Positions 23,106-32,172 of a DNA stretch of 40,634 bases are shown here, in pieces. Position numbers and translations under genes: made by a program. The notes under the pieces were generated by a model, which was given only the letters and a program-made list of their open reading frames with translations, was not told the origin of the DNA and searched no databases. Location: NCBI GenBank assembly GCA_944349615.1, contig CALVNK010000003.1, forward strand, positions 1-40,634, in the 5' to 3' direction. Within the stretch, counting starts at the first letter, position 1. Every line of letters starts with the position of its first letter. The DNA is from an uncultured Clostridia bacterium. GTDB taxonomy: Bacteria > Bacillota > Clostridia > Christensenellales > UBA1242.

Positions 23106-25214
23106 GTGAATATACAAAGGTTTGTCAATTTTCGATGGATATTCTATCCTTTTCTTGCCTGTCTTTTTGGAGTAATTGTTGCGGGCAGGCTTTTTGCAAG
23201 TTCGATTGAAACCTTAATAATTGCGATTATACTTTTAAGTGTGCTGGCTGGTTTTCTTATATGGAAGAAGAAATACAAAATAATGCTCACGTTATTTCTA
23301 TCATTCTTCATAGGTTGCGGGTTATATTTTATAGGTTATTTTACTACAAAGCCGAATGACTATCAAGGGCAGGTGGCAGTCACTGGCAGAGTCAGTGACA
23401 GTTTTGAAGAAAACGACTATGACTATGTTGTAATACTTGATAGTGTCACCATTGACGGCAAAGCGGAGAAGAACATAAAGGCATACATATCAAAAGGCGG
23501 ACAAAAGGTATCAGTTGGAGACACCATCACATTTGAAAGTGAGATAGAGTCTATCGATGTATTTACACTCGGCTCCTTCAACAGTGACTACTATAGAAAC
23601 GGAGTTGGATACACAGCCGAGATTGCCAGCGATGACCTTGTGATACTTGAAAGTGGCAAGGTGTACATAGACGAGCAGATTCGCATGGCGATCAAAGAAA
23701 AGTTATATGAGAATATGACGCAGGACAGTGCTTCTATTTCCTATGCTGTTCTTTTCGGCGACCAGTCGGGTATATCCTTTGAGATAAAGGGAGCCTATCG
23801 CGATTCAGGCATAATTCATCTTTTAGCGGTATCTGGACTCAACATAAGTTTTTTAATAGCAATCATCTTTGGTGGTCTAAAACTTTTAAAGTGCAACAAA
23901 TATGTCAACTTTCTTTTGACATCCTTTATAATCATATTTTATTGTGTACTTTGTGGCATGACGCCGTCAGTTTTGCGAGCAGGGTTTATGGGGATCATCA
24001 TGATCATTGCCATGCTGTTTGGCAGGCGGTATGACTCACTCAATGCAATGGGTGTGGCTGGGTTTACAATACTTTTAATCAGTCCGCTTTCAGCCTTTGA
24101 TGTAGGCTTTTTGATGTCTATTGCTTGCGTATGTGGAATAATTTTGCTTTATCCATGCTTTTACAAATTTTTTGCCAAATTCTGTCCTAATTTAATTGCG
24201 CAGTACCTATCGATGTCTTTTTCAGCACAAGTGACCATATTGCCATTTTTGGCACTCTTTTCATCACAGTTCAACCTTCTATTCTTTATGATCAATTTGA
24301 TTGTTGTGCCACTTTTCTCGATTTTATATCCATTTCTTGTGTTTATGTCAGTGATAGTCTTTATCTTGCCATTTTTATCGCCACTTTTCAAACTTATAGA
24401 CTATGGTATGCAACTTGTATTGATAATAGCAGGCATTTTTGCAAACTCATCACTTGTCGTCAACTTGTCGCCAATGTCGTTTGGAGTGATGTGCTTTTTC
24501 TTCCTGTTGATATTTGTGCTTGGGCAGTTTTTTATGGCAAAAAAGATAAGCAAGTGGGTGCTTTCTTGTGTGCTTATCATGGCACTTTCAATAAACTACG
24601 GCTTTTCTTCTCTTGCCTCCAACATGAAAGCAGGGGTATGTGTCCTGACAAGTTATGACGATCAAGCGGTCATATTACAAAACACATCAGGCGAAAGATT
24701 GCTTGTTGGACAGACTTACATACTTTCTCGCTATATGAATAATCACAATGTCAAAGACTTTGATGGCTATGTCGCGTTTGAGTCCTTGACAAGCGGACGC
24801 ATTGAATATTTAAGTCAATACAATATCACAAGTTACATCGCACGCGAGGGTGACGAAAGCTATGACAGTGTATTTGTAACGACCGAAAACAAACCTATTA
24901 AACTTGGCGACTTTATCATATCTTATCTTGTTGTAGGGGATGATATTCTTGGAGTACAAGTATATTTTGACGAAATAATGGTTTTTGTTGCAAATGATGA
25001 TGAAAGTGGATATAATATAGATTATTACAACTCTGTTTTTGACGCATTTCCGCCTTCACTCGTGGTGGCGGGCGAAAACGATATGCTTTGCAACGGAAAT
25101 TACATATCATATTCAAGATATAAAAACTATTATTCGACCTTTGATTTTGCCTCTGATGGCAACCTGTATTTCAAACTTGATGGTCAATATTTCATTATAA
25201 GGGGGCTTGATTGA
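23106..25214 (+). CDS. comEC: DNA uptake channel protein ComEC/Rec2
   Basis: 702 residues from GTG. ComEC forms the membrane channel that brings single-stranded DNA into the cytoplasm during transformation. In order: N-terminal helices, an OB-like soluble region ('VAVTGRVSDSF...') at about 95-180, the competence domain with 'YAVLFGDQSGISFEIKGAYRDSGIIHLLAVSGLNISFL' and 'GMTPSVLRAGFMGIIMIIAMLFGRRYD', many helices, and a C-terminal soluble part of about 180 residues. That C-terminal part is where a metallo-beta-lactamase-like domain usually sits, yet it lacks the DVGQGD and HxHxDH motifs. There is no Shine-Dalgarno; the start is predicted leaderless. It overlaps holA by 4 nt, a common Firmicutes pairing. 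Confidence 0.92.
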   Translation: MNIQRFVNFRWIFYPFLACLFGVIVAGRLFASSIETLIIAIILLSVLAGFLIWKKKYKIMLTLFLSFFIGCGLYFIGYFTTKPNDYQGQVAVTGRVSDSFEENDYDYVVILDSVTIDGKAEKNIKAYISKGGQKVSVGDTITFESEIESIDVFTLGSFNSDYYRNGVGYTAEIASDDLVILESGKVYIDEQIRMAIKEKLYENMTQDSASISYAVLFGDQSGISFEIKGAYRDSGIIHLLAVSGLNISFLIAIIFGGLKLLKCNKYVNFLLTSFIIIFYCVLCGMTPSVLRAGFMGIIMIIAMLFGRRYDSLNAMGVAGFTILLISPLSAFDVGFLMSIACVCGIILLYPCFYKFFAKFCPNLIAQYLSMSFSAQVTILPFLALFSSQFNLLFFMINLIVVPLFSILYPFLVFMSVIVFILPFLSPLFKLIDYGMQLVLIIAGIFANSSLVVNLSPMSFGVMCFFFLLIFVLGQFFMAKKISKWVLSCVLIMALSINYGFSSLASNMKAGVCVLTSYDDQAVILQNTSGERLLVGQTYILSRYMNNHNVKDFDGYVAFESLTSGRIEYLSQYNITSYIAREGDESYDSVFVTTENKPIKLGDFIISYLVVGDDILGVQVYFDEIMVFVANDDESGYNIDYYNSVFDAFPPSLVVAGENDMLCNGNYISYSRYKNYYSTFDFASDGNLYFKLDGQYFIIRGLD

Positions 25215-26155
25215 AAACTTTAAAACAAAGACTAAAAAGCGGACTTGACAATTTCTATCTTCTTCAAGGCGAAGATAGTTATTTGTATGATAGGGCACTT
25301 TCGATGATTAAAAAGGCTTGCAATATTTCCTTTCCTGATTTTAATTATCAGGTTTTTGACGATGAAAATTTTTCGGCAAACGCCCTTCGAGCAAGCCTCG
25401 AAAGTATGCCTTTCTCAGACGAAAAAAGATTGACTGTTGTAAAAAATGTTGAAAAATTATCTGAAAACGACAAAAAAATCATCACTTCCTATTGCGAAAA
25501 TCCGCTTTCTTCAAGCGTGCTTGTGGTTTGCGACTATGCAAATAAATTTGATTTTTTAAAGCCCTATTCGCAGTTTGTAGATTGCAAACGCTTTGATTAT
25601 CCACTCGCAAAGGCAATTATTGTAAATGATTTCGCAAAATACAACAAGAAGATAAGTGAAGAGGCGATCACTGCTCTGTATGACAGTTGCAATGGCTATC
25701 TTTCAAAGATTTCGCTTGAAATACAAAAAATATCCGCCTACCTTGGTGATGAGGAGTTTGTTACAAAACAAGTTGTCGACAACTTGACCAGCAAGGATAG
25801 CGAATATATGGTTTTTGAACTTACTGAAAGTCTAGGCGCGAAGAAAACAAGTCGGGCAATCGAACTTCTAAACCTTATGCTTAAACAACAAGGACTTTTG
25901 GCTCTCATTACAAATCATTTTCGAAGACTATTTTTTATTTCCATTTCAGATCAAGACAACAAAACGCTTGCAAATCTTCTCGGCGTCAAGGAGTATGCAG
26001 TTACCAAAATGCGCACGCAAGTTAAAAACTTTTCAAAAGTGCAACTTAAAAAGATCTATTCTCTCCTTGAAGAAGTTGATTATATGATAAAAAGTGGTGC
26101 AATGCTACAAGATACAGCATTAAATTATCTTGTCTTTTCAATACTTAATATATGA
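25211..26155 (+). CDS. holA: DNA polymerase III subunit delta
   Basis: 314 residues. The delta subunit of the clamp loader opens the sliding clamp. The N-terminus 'LKSGLDNFYLLQGEDSYLYDRAL' and 'ALRASLESMPFSDEKRLTVVKNVEKL' fit HolA, as does the C-terminal 'LLALITNHFRRLFFISISDQDNKTLANLLGVKEYAVTKM'. The probable start is TTG 25211, which overlaps the comEC stop (TTGA) and has AAGGGGG 5 nt upstream, so it is translationally coupled to comEC. Length is slightly below the common 330-345. Confidence 0.9.
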   Translation: MKTLKQRLKSGLDNFYLLQGEDSYLYDRALSMIKKACNISFPDFNYQVFDDENFSANALRASLESMPFSDEKRLTVVKNVEKLSENDKKIITSYCENPLSSSVLVVCDYANKFDFLKPYSQFVDCKRFDYPLAKAIIVNDFAKYNKKISEEAITALYDSCNGYLSKISLEIQKISAYLGDEEFVTKQVVDNLTSKDSEYMVFELTESLGAKKTSRAIELLNLMLKQQGLLALITNHFRRLFFISISDQDNKTLANLLGVKEYAVTKMRTQVKNFSKVQLKKIYSLLEEVDYMIKSGAMLQDTALNYLVFSILNI

Positions 26156-26348
26156 TAAGGACAAAACTTAATTTACAATTTACAAAAATTCAGTGAAAAT
26201 TTCATATAATATCTAGTCAGAATTTTTAAAAAAACCTAGTAAAATTTCAATGAAAGTCTACCAAGTATTAAATAAGAAATTTGCTCAGATTTTCAATTTG
26301 ACTTTGGTCACTTGTATATAGAAATTTGTCAAATTTTAATCTATGTCT

Positions 26349-26382
26349 GGCTAGTTTTTAATAAGATAATTAGCCATTTTTT
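26349..26382 (+). terminator. Probable terminator of comEC-holA
   Basis: GGCTAGTT pairs with AATTAGCC (one G-T pair) and is followed by ATTTTTTC. It lies about 190 nt after the holA stop; nothing gene-like is seen between. Confidence 0.5.
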
Positions 26383-26451
26383 CATAAAAGCCTTATCAAG
26401 ACTAATAAATTTATTTTTTCAAAATTAAGCAATCATAATTTGATAAATTAA

Positions 26452-26751
26452 AATAGCATAGTTATTTTTTCATAACTATGCTAATTTTTAGTTATTATTA
26501 CCGAAAGAGAGTGGCTAAGTAACTTTTTCGAGCGCAAGCTATTAACTGTTTTTGCTGGATAGTTATTAAAACATAACTATGTAATATTATTAAATTTAAT
26601 CTTTTAATGCACGAAATTTAATCTTTATTAAGCAAATTTGAAGCGTTTTTTTTGGTAGGGGGAGGGTAACTGAAGTAAGCCCTGCAAACTTATTTTGAAA
26701 AATATGGAATTGAGAGAATTTAAGAATTTAGTTTTTGACTTTACATAAAAT
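26452..26751. repeat. Degenerate repeat unit 1 of a non-coding array
   Basis: Starts with a perfect 12-bp hairpin TAGCATAGTTAT/ATAACTATGCTA (26454-26483), continues with 'ccgaaagagagtggct', and from 26559 carries a module of about 190 bp beginning ATAGTTATTAAAACATAACT and ending near GACTTTACATAAAAT. The array as a whole (26452-27260) lies in a 1.36-kb stretch without any credible gene; the sequence at 27261-27517 holds nothing I can name. Confidence 0.7.
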
Positions 26752-26760
26752 CGATTAAAA

Positions 26761-27095
26761 GTAGCATAGTTATGAAAACATAACTATGTTAGCTTTTAGT
26801 TATACTATGTTTTTTAGTTATGATTTCCGAAAGAAAGTGGCTAGGGCACTTTTTTAACATAAGTTCTCGCTTGTTTTCTTGCAGTCTGTAAATTGTTAAT
26901 ATCTTAGCATAGTTATGAAAACATAACTAAGTTATATTATTATATTTAATCATCTATTGTATTACACAAAATTTAACCTTTATTTACACAAATTTGAAGT
27001 GTTGTGGAGGGTAAACCTAAGTAGCCATGTAAACTTATTTTGAAAATATGGAGTTGAGAGAATTTAAGAATTTAGTTTTTGACTTTATATAAAAT
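26761..27095. repeat. Degenerate repeat unit 2 of the non-coding array
   Basis: Same order as unit 1: hairpin TAGCATAGTTATG with CATAACTATG, then 'ccgaaagaaagtggct', then the second module from 26909, sharing long runs with unit 1 such as GAGAATTTAAGAATTTAG. It also holds CTCGCTTGTTTTCTTGCAG and flanks at 26866-26894, matching the right end of the element in the phage cluster (15980-16008). Confidence 0.7.
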
Positions 27096-27110
27096 TAATT
27101 TAAAACTAAA

Positions 27111-27260
27111 ATAGTTATTAAAAAATAACTATGTTGTATTATATTTAATATTCAATTGCACAAAATTTAATCTTTATTTCTACAAACTTTGAAGCATTGG
27201 GCGGGGGATAAATCTAAGTAAGTCCTGCAAAATTAGTTTGAAAAATGTTGAGTTGAGAGG
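27111..27260. repeat. Partial repeat unit 3 of the non-coding array
   Basis: Contains only the second module: ATAGTTATTAAAAAATAACT, ACAAAATTTAATCTTTATT, a G-rich block, AAGTCCTGCAAAATTAG and GTTGAGTTGAGAG. It breaks off where units 1 and 2 continue with GAATTTAAGAATTTAG. Confidence 0.6.
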
Positions 27261-27517
27261 TAGGCACAGAGACAAAAAATGTAATATGCTGATAAGTAAA
27301 ACTAAATAATCCTTTTTATAAATTTGAGTTTCTAATTATGATTTAAAAAAAACGATTAAAACTTAATTTTATAAAAATATTATGCATGAAATAAAAAGTC
27401 CAGACAAATATATCTGAACTTAAAATAATGAAATCATAAACTTAAAATGTTGAGCGAAATTTAGTAAAGTAAGGCCAAATGTCTAAATAAAGACCTGATC
27501 CGTATGATTTTTTGAGA

Positions 27518-28792
27518 TTAAAATAGAGGAAAAACATATTCTACAGCATACTCTTTTTCTTGTACGCCAATAGAGATATTCCCATCATAAGATATGGTGC
27601 CTACAATTAAATCCATATCCTCATTTACAGCCTCAAAGATTAAAGTGTCTTGATTGTCAGTATACATTTTATTAAAAATATATTCAGAGGTTATTGAGGT
27701 GTAAGAACCGTCCGTAATGTTTATATAATAAATTTCGCTTCCGTTTAAAAAGTAAATTCTATCTTTTATTACAATTCCACTATTCTTTTCAAATTTTTCC
27801 ATTTGAATAGATGTTATTGTAAAAGTATTGTCAGAATGAAATTCACACTTAATTATTTCACCTGGCTTGTCATAGCTAGAATTATTTACTTGTCTAAAAT
27901 AACTTACATTATCATTTGTATAAATCAAAAATTTATTACCTACATAACTTTTATTAACAAAATAAGGGTTTTCAAGTGATGGAATTCGATCAGTATAAAT
28001 CAGATCGCCATTTTCGTTAAAATAACCATTTTCTGTGTAAGCTATTCCATTTATAGCTATATCTACCTCAACATCAAGTTTTTTAATTTTATCATTCGCT
28101 GTAATTATATATCTACTTACATTCGATGCACCATTATGTGTTGAGAAAATATTGCCATATTTATCCGCCATAAATGTAGCGCCAAAGTCTAAGACGAGGC
28201 TTGTATTGAATCTTTCTTTAACTTGTAAAATATTATTTTCGACTGAAAATTGACATATAATTGTATCTTGGTTTTTACGAATTATTGAATAAAAAGAATT
28301 ATCTGTAGCTGAATAAACCCCCATCGTATAGACGTTTACTTGGTATTTTGTTATATCATACATTTTTCCTGTTGGTTTATAAAGTGCAAAAAAGTAATCA
28401 CTTAAGGAATATGAATTTATTTCTTGTGCAATATTGTCAACATAGTGTGTACTATATAGGAGAATAAGAAAATTTCCCAAGTCTTTTACAGCAACAACGT
28501 TGTAGCTTTCTGTAAACGTTTTATCTTCTTCAAAATCAATCTTTCTAAGATGTCCTTCTTCGTCTTTGCCTAATAAATATGTTTTTTTGTGATCTTTGTT
28601 TGATGCAGAAGTCATAGCGTTAGTTCTCATAGTAGAATTATTAACAGTCCCGACAGATAGGGATGTGTAACTTTCGTAATTCGATATTGTTAAATTTAGA
28701 TCACTATGTTTGCTTGAATTGCATCCAACAAGTGTAAATGACCCTAATAACATAAAACAGATCAATAATCCAATAGTTAAAAACTTTTTCAT
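27518..28792 (-). CDS. Lipoprotein of unknown function, possibly beta-propeller
   Basis: 424 residues. A signal peptide with lipobox 'LVGC' at residues 21-24 shows a lipid-anchored exported protein. The mature part has recurring beta segments in which a value is named and compared, such as 'GHLRKIDFEEDKTF', 'YNVVAVKDLGNFLILLYS', 'DKYGNIFSTHNGASNVSRYI' and 'NGYFNENGDLIYTDRIP', suggestive of a propeller; this is structural inference only. AAAGGAG is 11 nt upstream of the ATG. A TTGTAT-17-TATCAT promoter candidate lies about 20-50 nt ahead. It stands alone between non-coding stretches. Confidence 0.75.
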   Translation of the reverse strand: MKKFLTIGLLICFMLLGSFTLVGCNSSKHSDLNLTISNYESYTSLSVGTVNNSTMRTNAMTSASNKDHKKTYLLGKDEEGHLRKIDFEEDKTFTESYNVVAVKDLGNFLILLYSTHYVDNIAQEINSYSLSDYFFALYKPTGKMYDITKYQVNVYTMGVYSATDNSFYSIIRKNQDTIICQFSVENNILQVKERFNTSLVLDFGATFMADKYGNIFSTHNGASNVSRYIITANDKIKKLDVEVDIAINGIAYTENGYFNENGDLIYTDRIPSLENPYFVNKSYVGNKFLIYTNDNVSYFRQVNNSSYDKPGEIIKCEFHSDNTFTITSIQMEKFEKNSGIVIKDRIYFLNGSEIYYINITDGSYTSITSEYIFNKMYTDNQDTLIFEAVNEDMDLIVGTISYDGNISIGVQEKEYAVEYVFPLF

Positions 28793-28879
28793 AATTAAAG
28801 TCTCCTTTACTCACTTTTTATGATATCACAATTTTTAAAATAATACAACTACAGGCAACTTTTTTTAAAATACAAAAAA

Positions 28880-29071
28880 CATAACACTTTCTATATAAAA
28901 TGCCGGAAGCATAAACTCCTCTACAAAAAACTATAATTTAATAGTCTTTGAAGTCGGACACTTTCATTGTTTTTAAATCTCTGCAGTTAAAATTGCATTA
29001 TTCTGCGATTTTTTGGCATACCATTTGCTTGATACATATTTAGATTTATACACAATAATACCATTATTCAT
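28880..29071 (-). pseudogene. Decayed flavodoxin-domain gene fragment
   Basis: From ATG 29071 on the minus strand, preceded by AAAGGTGG, the frame reads 'MNNGIIVYKSKYVSSKWYAKK', which is the flavodoxin FMN-phosphate loop region with Gly and Thr replaced, and stops at 28973-28975. A second frame from 28967 reads 'MKVSDFKDY', a stop, then 'IIVFCRGVYASGI', matching the next flavodoxin segment ('...DYD.IIFGGG.YASGI'). One frameshift and one stop therefore separate pieces still in the right order; the remaining two-thirds of a flavodoxin is gone. The rest of the gap (29072-29389) shows no convincing gene. Confidence 0.75.
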
Positions 29072-29389
29072 AATAAAATTTCCACCTTTTACAAGTTTTT
29101 AATCTAAAATTGCTTAGTTTATTTTATCATTTTCTAAACATTTATTTATAGGTTGTTTTCGTGGTCAGGGGGCAGTTGTTTTATGCTCTGTTTTTCTTTT
29201 TGACTTAAGATTTCGGCGAGCTGGCTTTCTAGTTTTTGCTGAGATTTAATTAATTTTATTTTAATGCATATTGTACGATTTATTTTTATCATAAAATTTA
29301 AAAAAATCAATAAAGAAAAGTAATTAACATAATTTTTATTTAAAAAAATTGGTAAAATATCTTTTAGTATTAAGAAATACAATTTCTAT

Positions 29390-29418
29390 TTGCAATTTTT
29401 GATAAAATATGCTATTGT
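29390..29418 (+). promoter_or_regulatory. Promoter of der-plsY
   Basis: TTGCAA (29390-29395), 17-nt spacer, TATTGT (29413-29418) with an upstream TG. Start near 29425 gives a very short leader that still holds the ribosome-binding site. Confidence 0.55.
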
Positions 29419-29435
29419 TAAAGACGGGAGAGAAA

Positions 29436-30749
29436 ATGTATAAGCCAATTGTTGCCGTTGTAGGAAGACCAAATGTGGGCAAAAGCACTTTCTTTAATAG
29501 GGTGTGTGGAAAGAGAATAAGTATAGTTGATGATACGCCGGGCGTTACGCGCGATAGGCTTTATGCTGACGCAAATTGGCAGGGTTATACCTTTTCACTT
29601 GTGGACACTGGCGGTATTGATAGGACAAGCGGTGATGAGTTTCAAAATGACATAAAACAGCAGGCGCTTTTGGCAATACAAGAGGCAGATGTCATTGTGT
29701 TTATAGTTGACGGAAAAAGCGGACTTACCACAAATGACTTTGAAGTTTCTCGCATTTTGCACAAATCAAATAGGCCTATTGTGCTTGTCGTAAACAAACT
29801 CGATAATTTTGAAATAGAAAATACCTATGAGTTCTACAATCTTGGGCTTGGTGATCCTTATCCACTTTCACTTGCGCAAGGAAAGGGTCTAGGCGATATC
29901 TTAGATGAAATTGTAAAACACTTTAAGGATATAGATTTAGAAAAGGAAGATATAAATGCCATAAAAATTGCAATTGTTGGTAGACCAAATGTTGGCAAAA
30001 GTTCGCTTATCAACAGGCTTGTAAATAGGGATAGAGTTGTTGTAAGCGACATTGAAGGCACAACGCGAGATAGTGTGTACGTTCCATTTAGATATGATAG
30101 GCAAGATTTTGCACTTATTGATACAGCAGGTCTTCGCAAACAAAAGGTTGTGGATAATGGCACTATTGAGTCCTATAGCGTGCTTCGAACTATGAGCGCA
30201 ATTGACGATTGCGATATTGCACTTATTGTAGTAGATGGCGGAAAAGACAAGATTACAGAGCAAGATGTCAAGGTGGCGGGATATGTCCATGAAAGTGGCA
30301 AGCCATCAGTTATAGTTGTAAACAAGTGGGACATTAAGAGTAAAGATAAAAACTCCTATTTAAAGATGCTTCAAAGCGAATTATCCTTTATGAGTTATTT
30401 TAATGTTATATTTGTTTCAGCGCTGACTGGCGAGGGGCTTGGACAGATCATGAAGCAGGCTCTAATAAGCTTCCAAAACGCATCAAAACGCATACAAACA
30501 AGCGTGCTTAATGATTTTCTCCATGAAGCAATCTTGTATTTTGAGCCTCAAGCTCGAAGCGGAAATAGGGCAAAGATAAAATACATTACTCAAACTTCCA
30601 CCAATCCGCCAACATTCATAATATTTGTCAATGACGCAAAACTAATAAATTTTTCTTATAAGCGGTATTTAGAAAATAAACTAAGAGAGAGCGTGGACTT
30701 TTCTGGTACGCCGATAAAGCTTGTTTTTAAGGGAAAAGGAGATGAATAA
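29436..30749 (+). CDS. der: Ribosome assembly GTPase Der (EngA)
   Basis: 437 residues. Der carries two GTPase domains in tandem and is needed for 50S subunit assembly. G1 motifs GRPNVGKST occur near residues 10 and 180; the G2/G3 regions are 'DDTPGVTRDR'/'DTGG' and 'DIEGTTRDS'/'DTAG'; G4 motifs are NKLD and NKWD. A C-terminal KH-like domain ends 'FSGTPIKLVFKGKGDE'. Start 29436 has GGGAGAG upstream; a longer in-frame ATG at 29409 lies in the promoter. The stop lies 3 nt before the GTG of plsY, a frequent Firmicutes operon. Confidence 0.97.
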   Translation: MYKPIVAVVGRPNVGKSTFFNRVCGKRISIVDDTPGVTRDRLYADANWQGYTFSLVDTGGIDRTSGDEFQNDIKQQALLAIQEADVIVFIVDGKSGLTTNDFEVSRILHKSNRPIVLVVNKLDNFEIENTYEFYNLGLGDPYPLSLAQGKGLGDILDEIVKHFKDIDLEKEDINAIKIAIVGRPNVGKSSLINRLVNRDRVVVSDIEGTTRDSVYVPFRYDRQDFALIDTAGLRKQKVVDNGTIESYSVLRTMSAIDDCDIALIVVDGGKDKITEQDVKVAGYVHESGKPSVIVVNKWDIKSKDKNSYLKMLQSELSFMSYFNVIFVSALTGEGLGQIMKQALISFQNASKRIQTSVLNDFLHEAILYFEPQARSGNRAKIKYITQTSTNPPTFIIFVNDAKLINFSYKRYLENKLRESVDFSGTPIKLVFKGKGDE

Positions 30750-30752
30750 AAA

Positions 30753-31880
30753 GTGACCGATATTTTATATTTCATACTTGTTGCCTTTATATCATATTTT
30801 CTTGGCACTATAAATTTTTCCAAGATGCTCTCTTGGTATGTAAAACATAAGGATATAACAAAGATAGGCAGTGGCAATCCAGGGACAATGAATATGCTTC
30901 GTTCCTATGGTTTTGGCATTGCTTTTGCTACATTCCTAGCGGAAATTGTCAAATCAGGTCTTGCCTGCCTTGTTTTTAAATTAATTTTCCCACAATACGA
31001 TCAAGTCATATATTTCGTGAGCGCGATATTCTTGCTTTTTGGCAACAACTTTCCTGTTTGGTCAAAATTTAAAGGAGGCAAGGGTGTCGCAACTCTTGCT
31101 GGTGTATTTCTCTTTTCAAATCTTTGGTATGTGGCACTTACATGGTTTGTTGTCTGCTTCATACTCTTTATGTTTATCGAATATGCAAGCGTAATTTCTT
31201 TCACATACATTGGTGGACTATCGGTGGCATACACTATCTATGCTTTTGTAAGCCAAATCTACTATGCATGGCTTGTAGTTGCAATCATTTGGGTTATGTA
31301 TGTGATTATGCTTGCAAGACATCATGCAAACATTAAAAGGCTGTTTACTCACACAGAAAATAAAATAGATTTCAAGGCAAAACTTGCAAAAGTCTTCAAA
31401 CACAAAAGAGGCGAAACGATCATCGATGAAGAATTTGTTGAGCACACACCTGAAAAAGAGATAATTGTGACACAACTCGAGAAAAAAGAAGAAAAAAATG
31501 ACGAGGCGAGTGAAAAACTCGAAATAGAAAAAAATGAAGATAATGAAAACATAGATTTTGCTCATAAAGGTGGAACAATCAATGATGATGAAAATAACGA
31601 AATCGAAGATGACAAAGAGTTTTCCATTCAAGAAAATACTACTCTAAATGATGAAAAAATAGATCAGGAAGATTTAGACTCTCTATCAGCAAATTTCTCT
31701 ATTGATGAAAAAGAAAATTATAGACAAACGATAGATAGTCAGTTAGAGGACGATGGTATACAAGAAAATGTGACTGACGAAAGTAATGGTGAAATTGAAG
31801 AAAATGCTAATTTTGATATAGAGGATACAGAATTAAAGCCTGAACAGTTGTCTAAGAAAGATGATGACAGTGATGTTTGA
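30753..31880 (+). CDS. plsY: Acyl-phosphate:glycerol-3-phosphate acyltransferase PlsY with long acidic tail
   Basis: PlsY transfers the acyl group from acyl-phosphate to glycerol-3-phosphate, the first step of phospholipid synthesis in most Gram-positives. Residues 1-195 are a normal PlsY: multi-pass membrane protein with 'GSGNPGTMNML' and 'FGNNFPVWSKFKGGKGVAT' active-site loops. After 'LARHHANIKRLFTHTENKI' the protein continues for about 170 residues of acidic low-complexity sequence (Glu, Asp, Asn, few aromatics), making 375 residues instead of about 200. The tail would be cytoplasmic and disordered. Start is GTG with AAAGGAG about 11 nt upstream, coupled to der. Confidence 0.93.
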   Translation: MTDILYFILVAFISYFLGTINFSKMLSWYVKHKDITKIGSGNPGTMNMLRSYGFGIAFATFLAEIVKSGLACLVFKLIFPQYDQVIYFVSAIFLLFGNNFPVWSKFKGGKGVATLAGVFLFSNLWYVALTWFVVCFILFMFIEYASVISFTYIGGLSVAYTIYAFVSQIYYAWLVVAIIWVMYVIMLARHHANIKRLFTHTENKIDFKAKLAKVFKHKRGETIIDEEFVEHTPEKEIIVTQLEKKEEKNDEASEKLEIEKNEDNENIDFAHKGGTINDDENNEIEDDKEFSIQENTTLNDEKIDQEDLDSLSANFSIDEKENYRQTIDSQLEDDGIQENVTDESNGEIEENANFDIEDTELKPEQLSKKDDDSDV

Positions 31881-32078
31881 TAGTAGTTATAAATTTAAAA
31901 ATATATCTTTCTAAATCCTGAATTTTAATAATTTTATAACATTAAATATATAATTTCCATATGATTTTGCTGATTTTTATTGCAAAACATTTATATAAAA
32001 AATCAAAAATATATTGTAGAGTAAATGAATTATATTTGAATTTTATATATAGAATATCGCAAAGTTATACATACAAAG

Positions 32079-32107
32079 CACATTCAAATAAAATGAATGT
32101 GGTTTTT
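32079..32107 (+). terminator. Terminator downstream of der-plsY
   Basis: CACATTCA and TGAATGTG form a perfect 8-bp stem around a 7-nt loop, followed by GTTTTT. It lies 200 nt after the plsY stop and ahead of the next promoter. Confidence 0.65.
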
Positions 32108-32137
32108 ATGAAATTCTAATTGCTATATTTTTTTTAA

Positions 32138-32166
32138 TTGACAATTTGTAATATAAATATTAAACT
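32138..32166 (+). promoter_or_regulatory. sigma-A promoter of the PHP gene, leaderless layout
   Basis: TTGACA (32138-32143), 17-nt spacer, TAAACT (32161-32166), then TAAATT and the ATG at 32173. No ribosome-binding site is present. Confidence 0.7.
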
Positions 32167-32172
32167 TAAATT

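Noticed and set aside
26452-27260. CRISPR array
   Set aside because: Units are about 300-335 bp and diverged, without short identical repeats and unique spacers, and no cas gene is near.
29146-29382. 78-codon minus-strand open frame with a Gln/Glu-rich end
   Set aside because: No ribosome-binding site or promoter fits and most of it is A/T-biased filler. The C-terminal 30 codons look more gene-like and may be another gene remnant, but no family was recognised.
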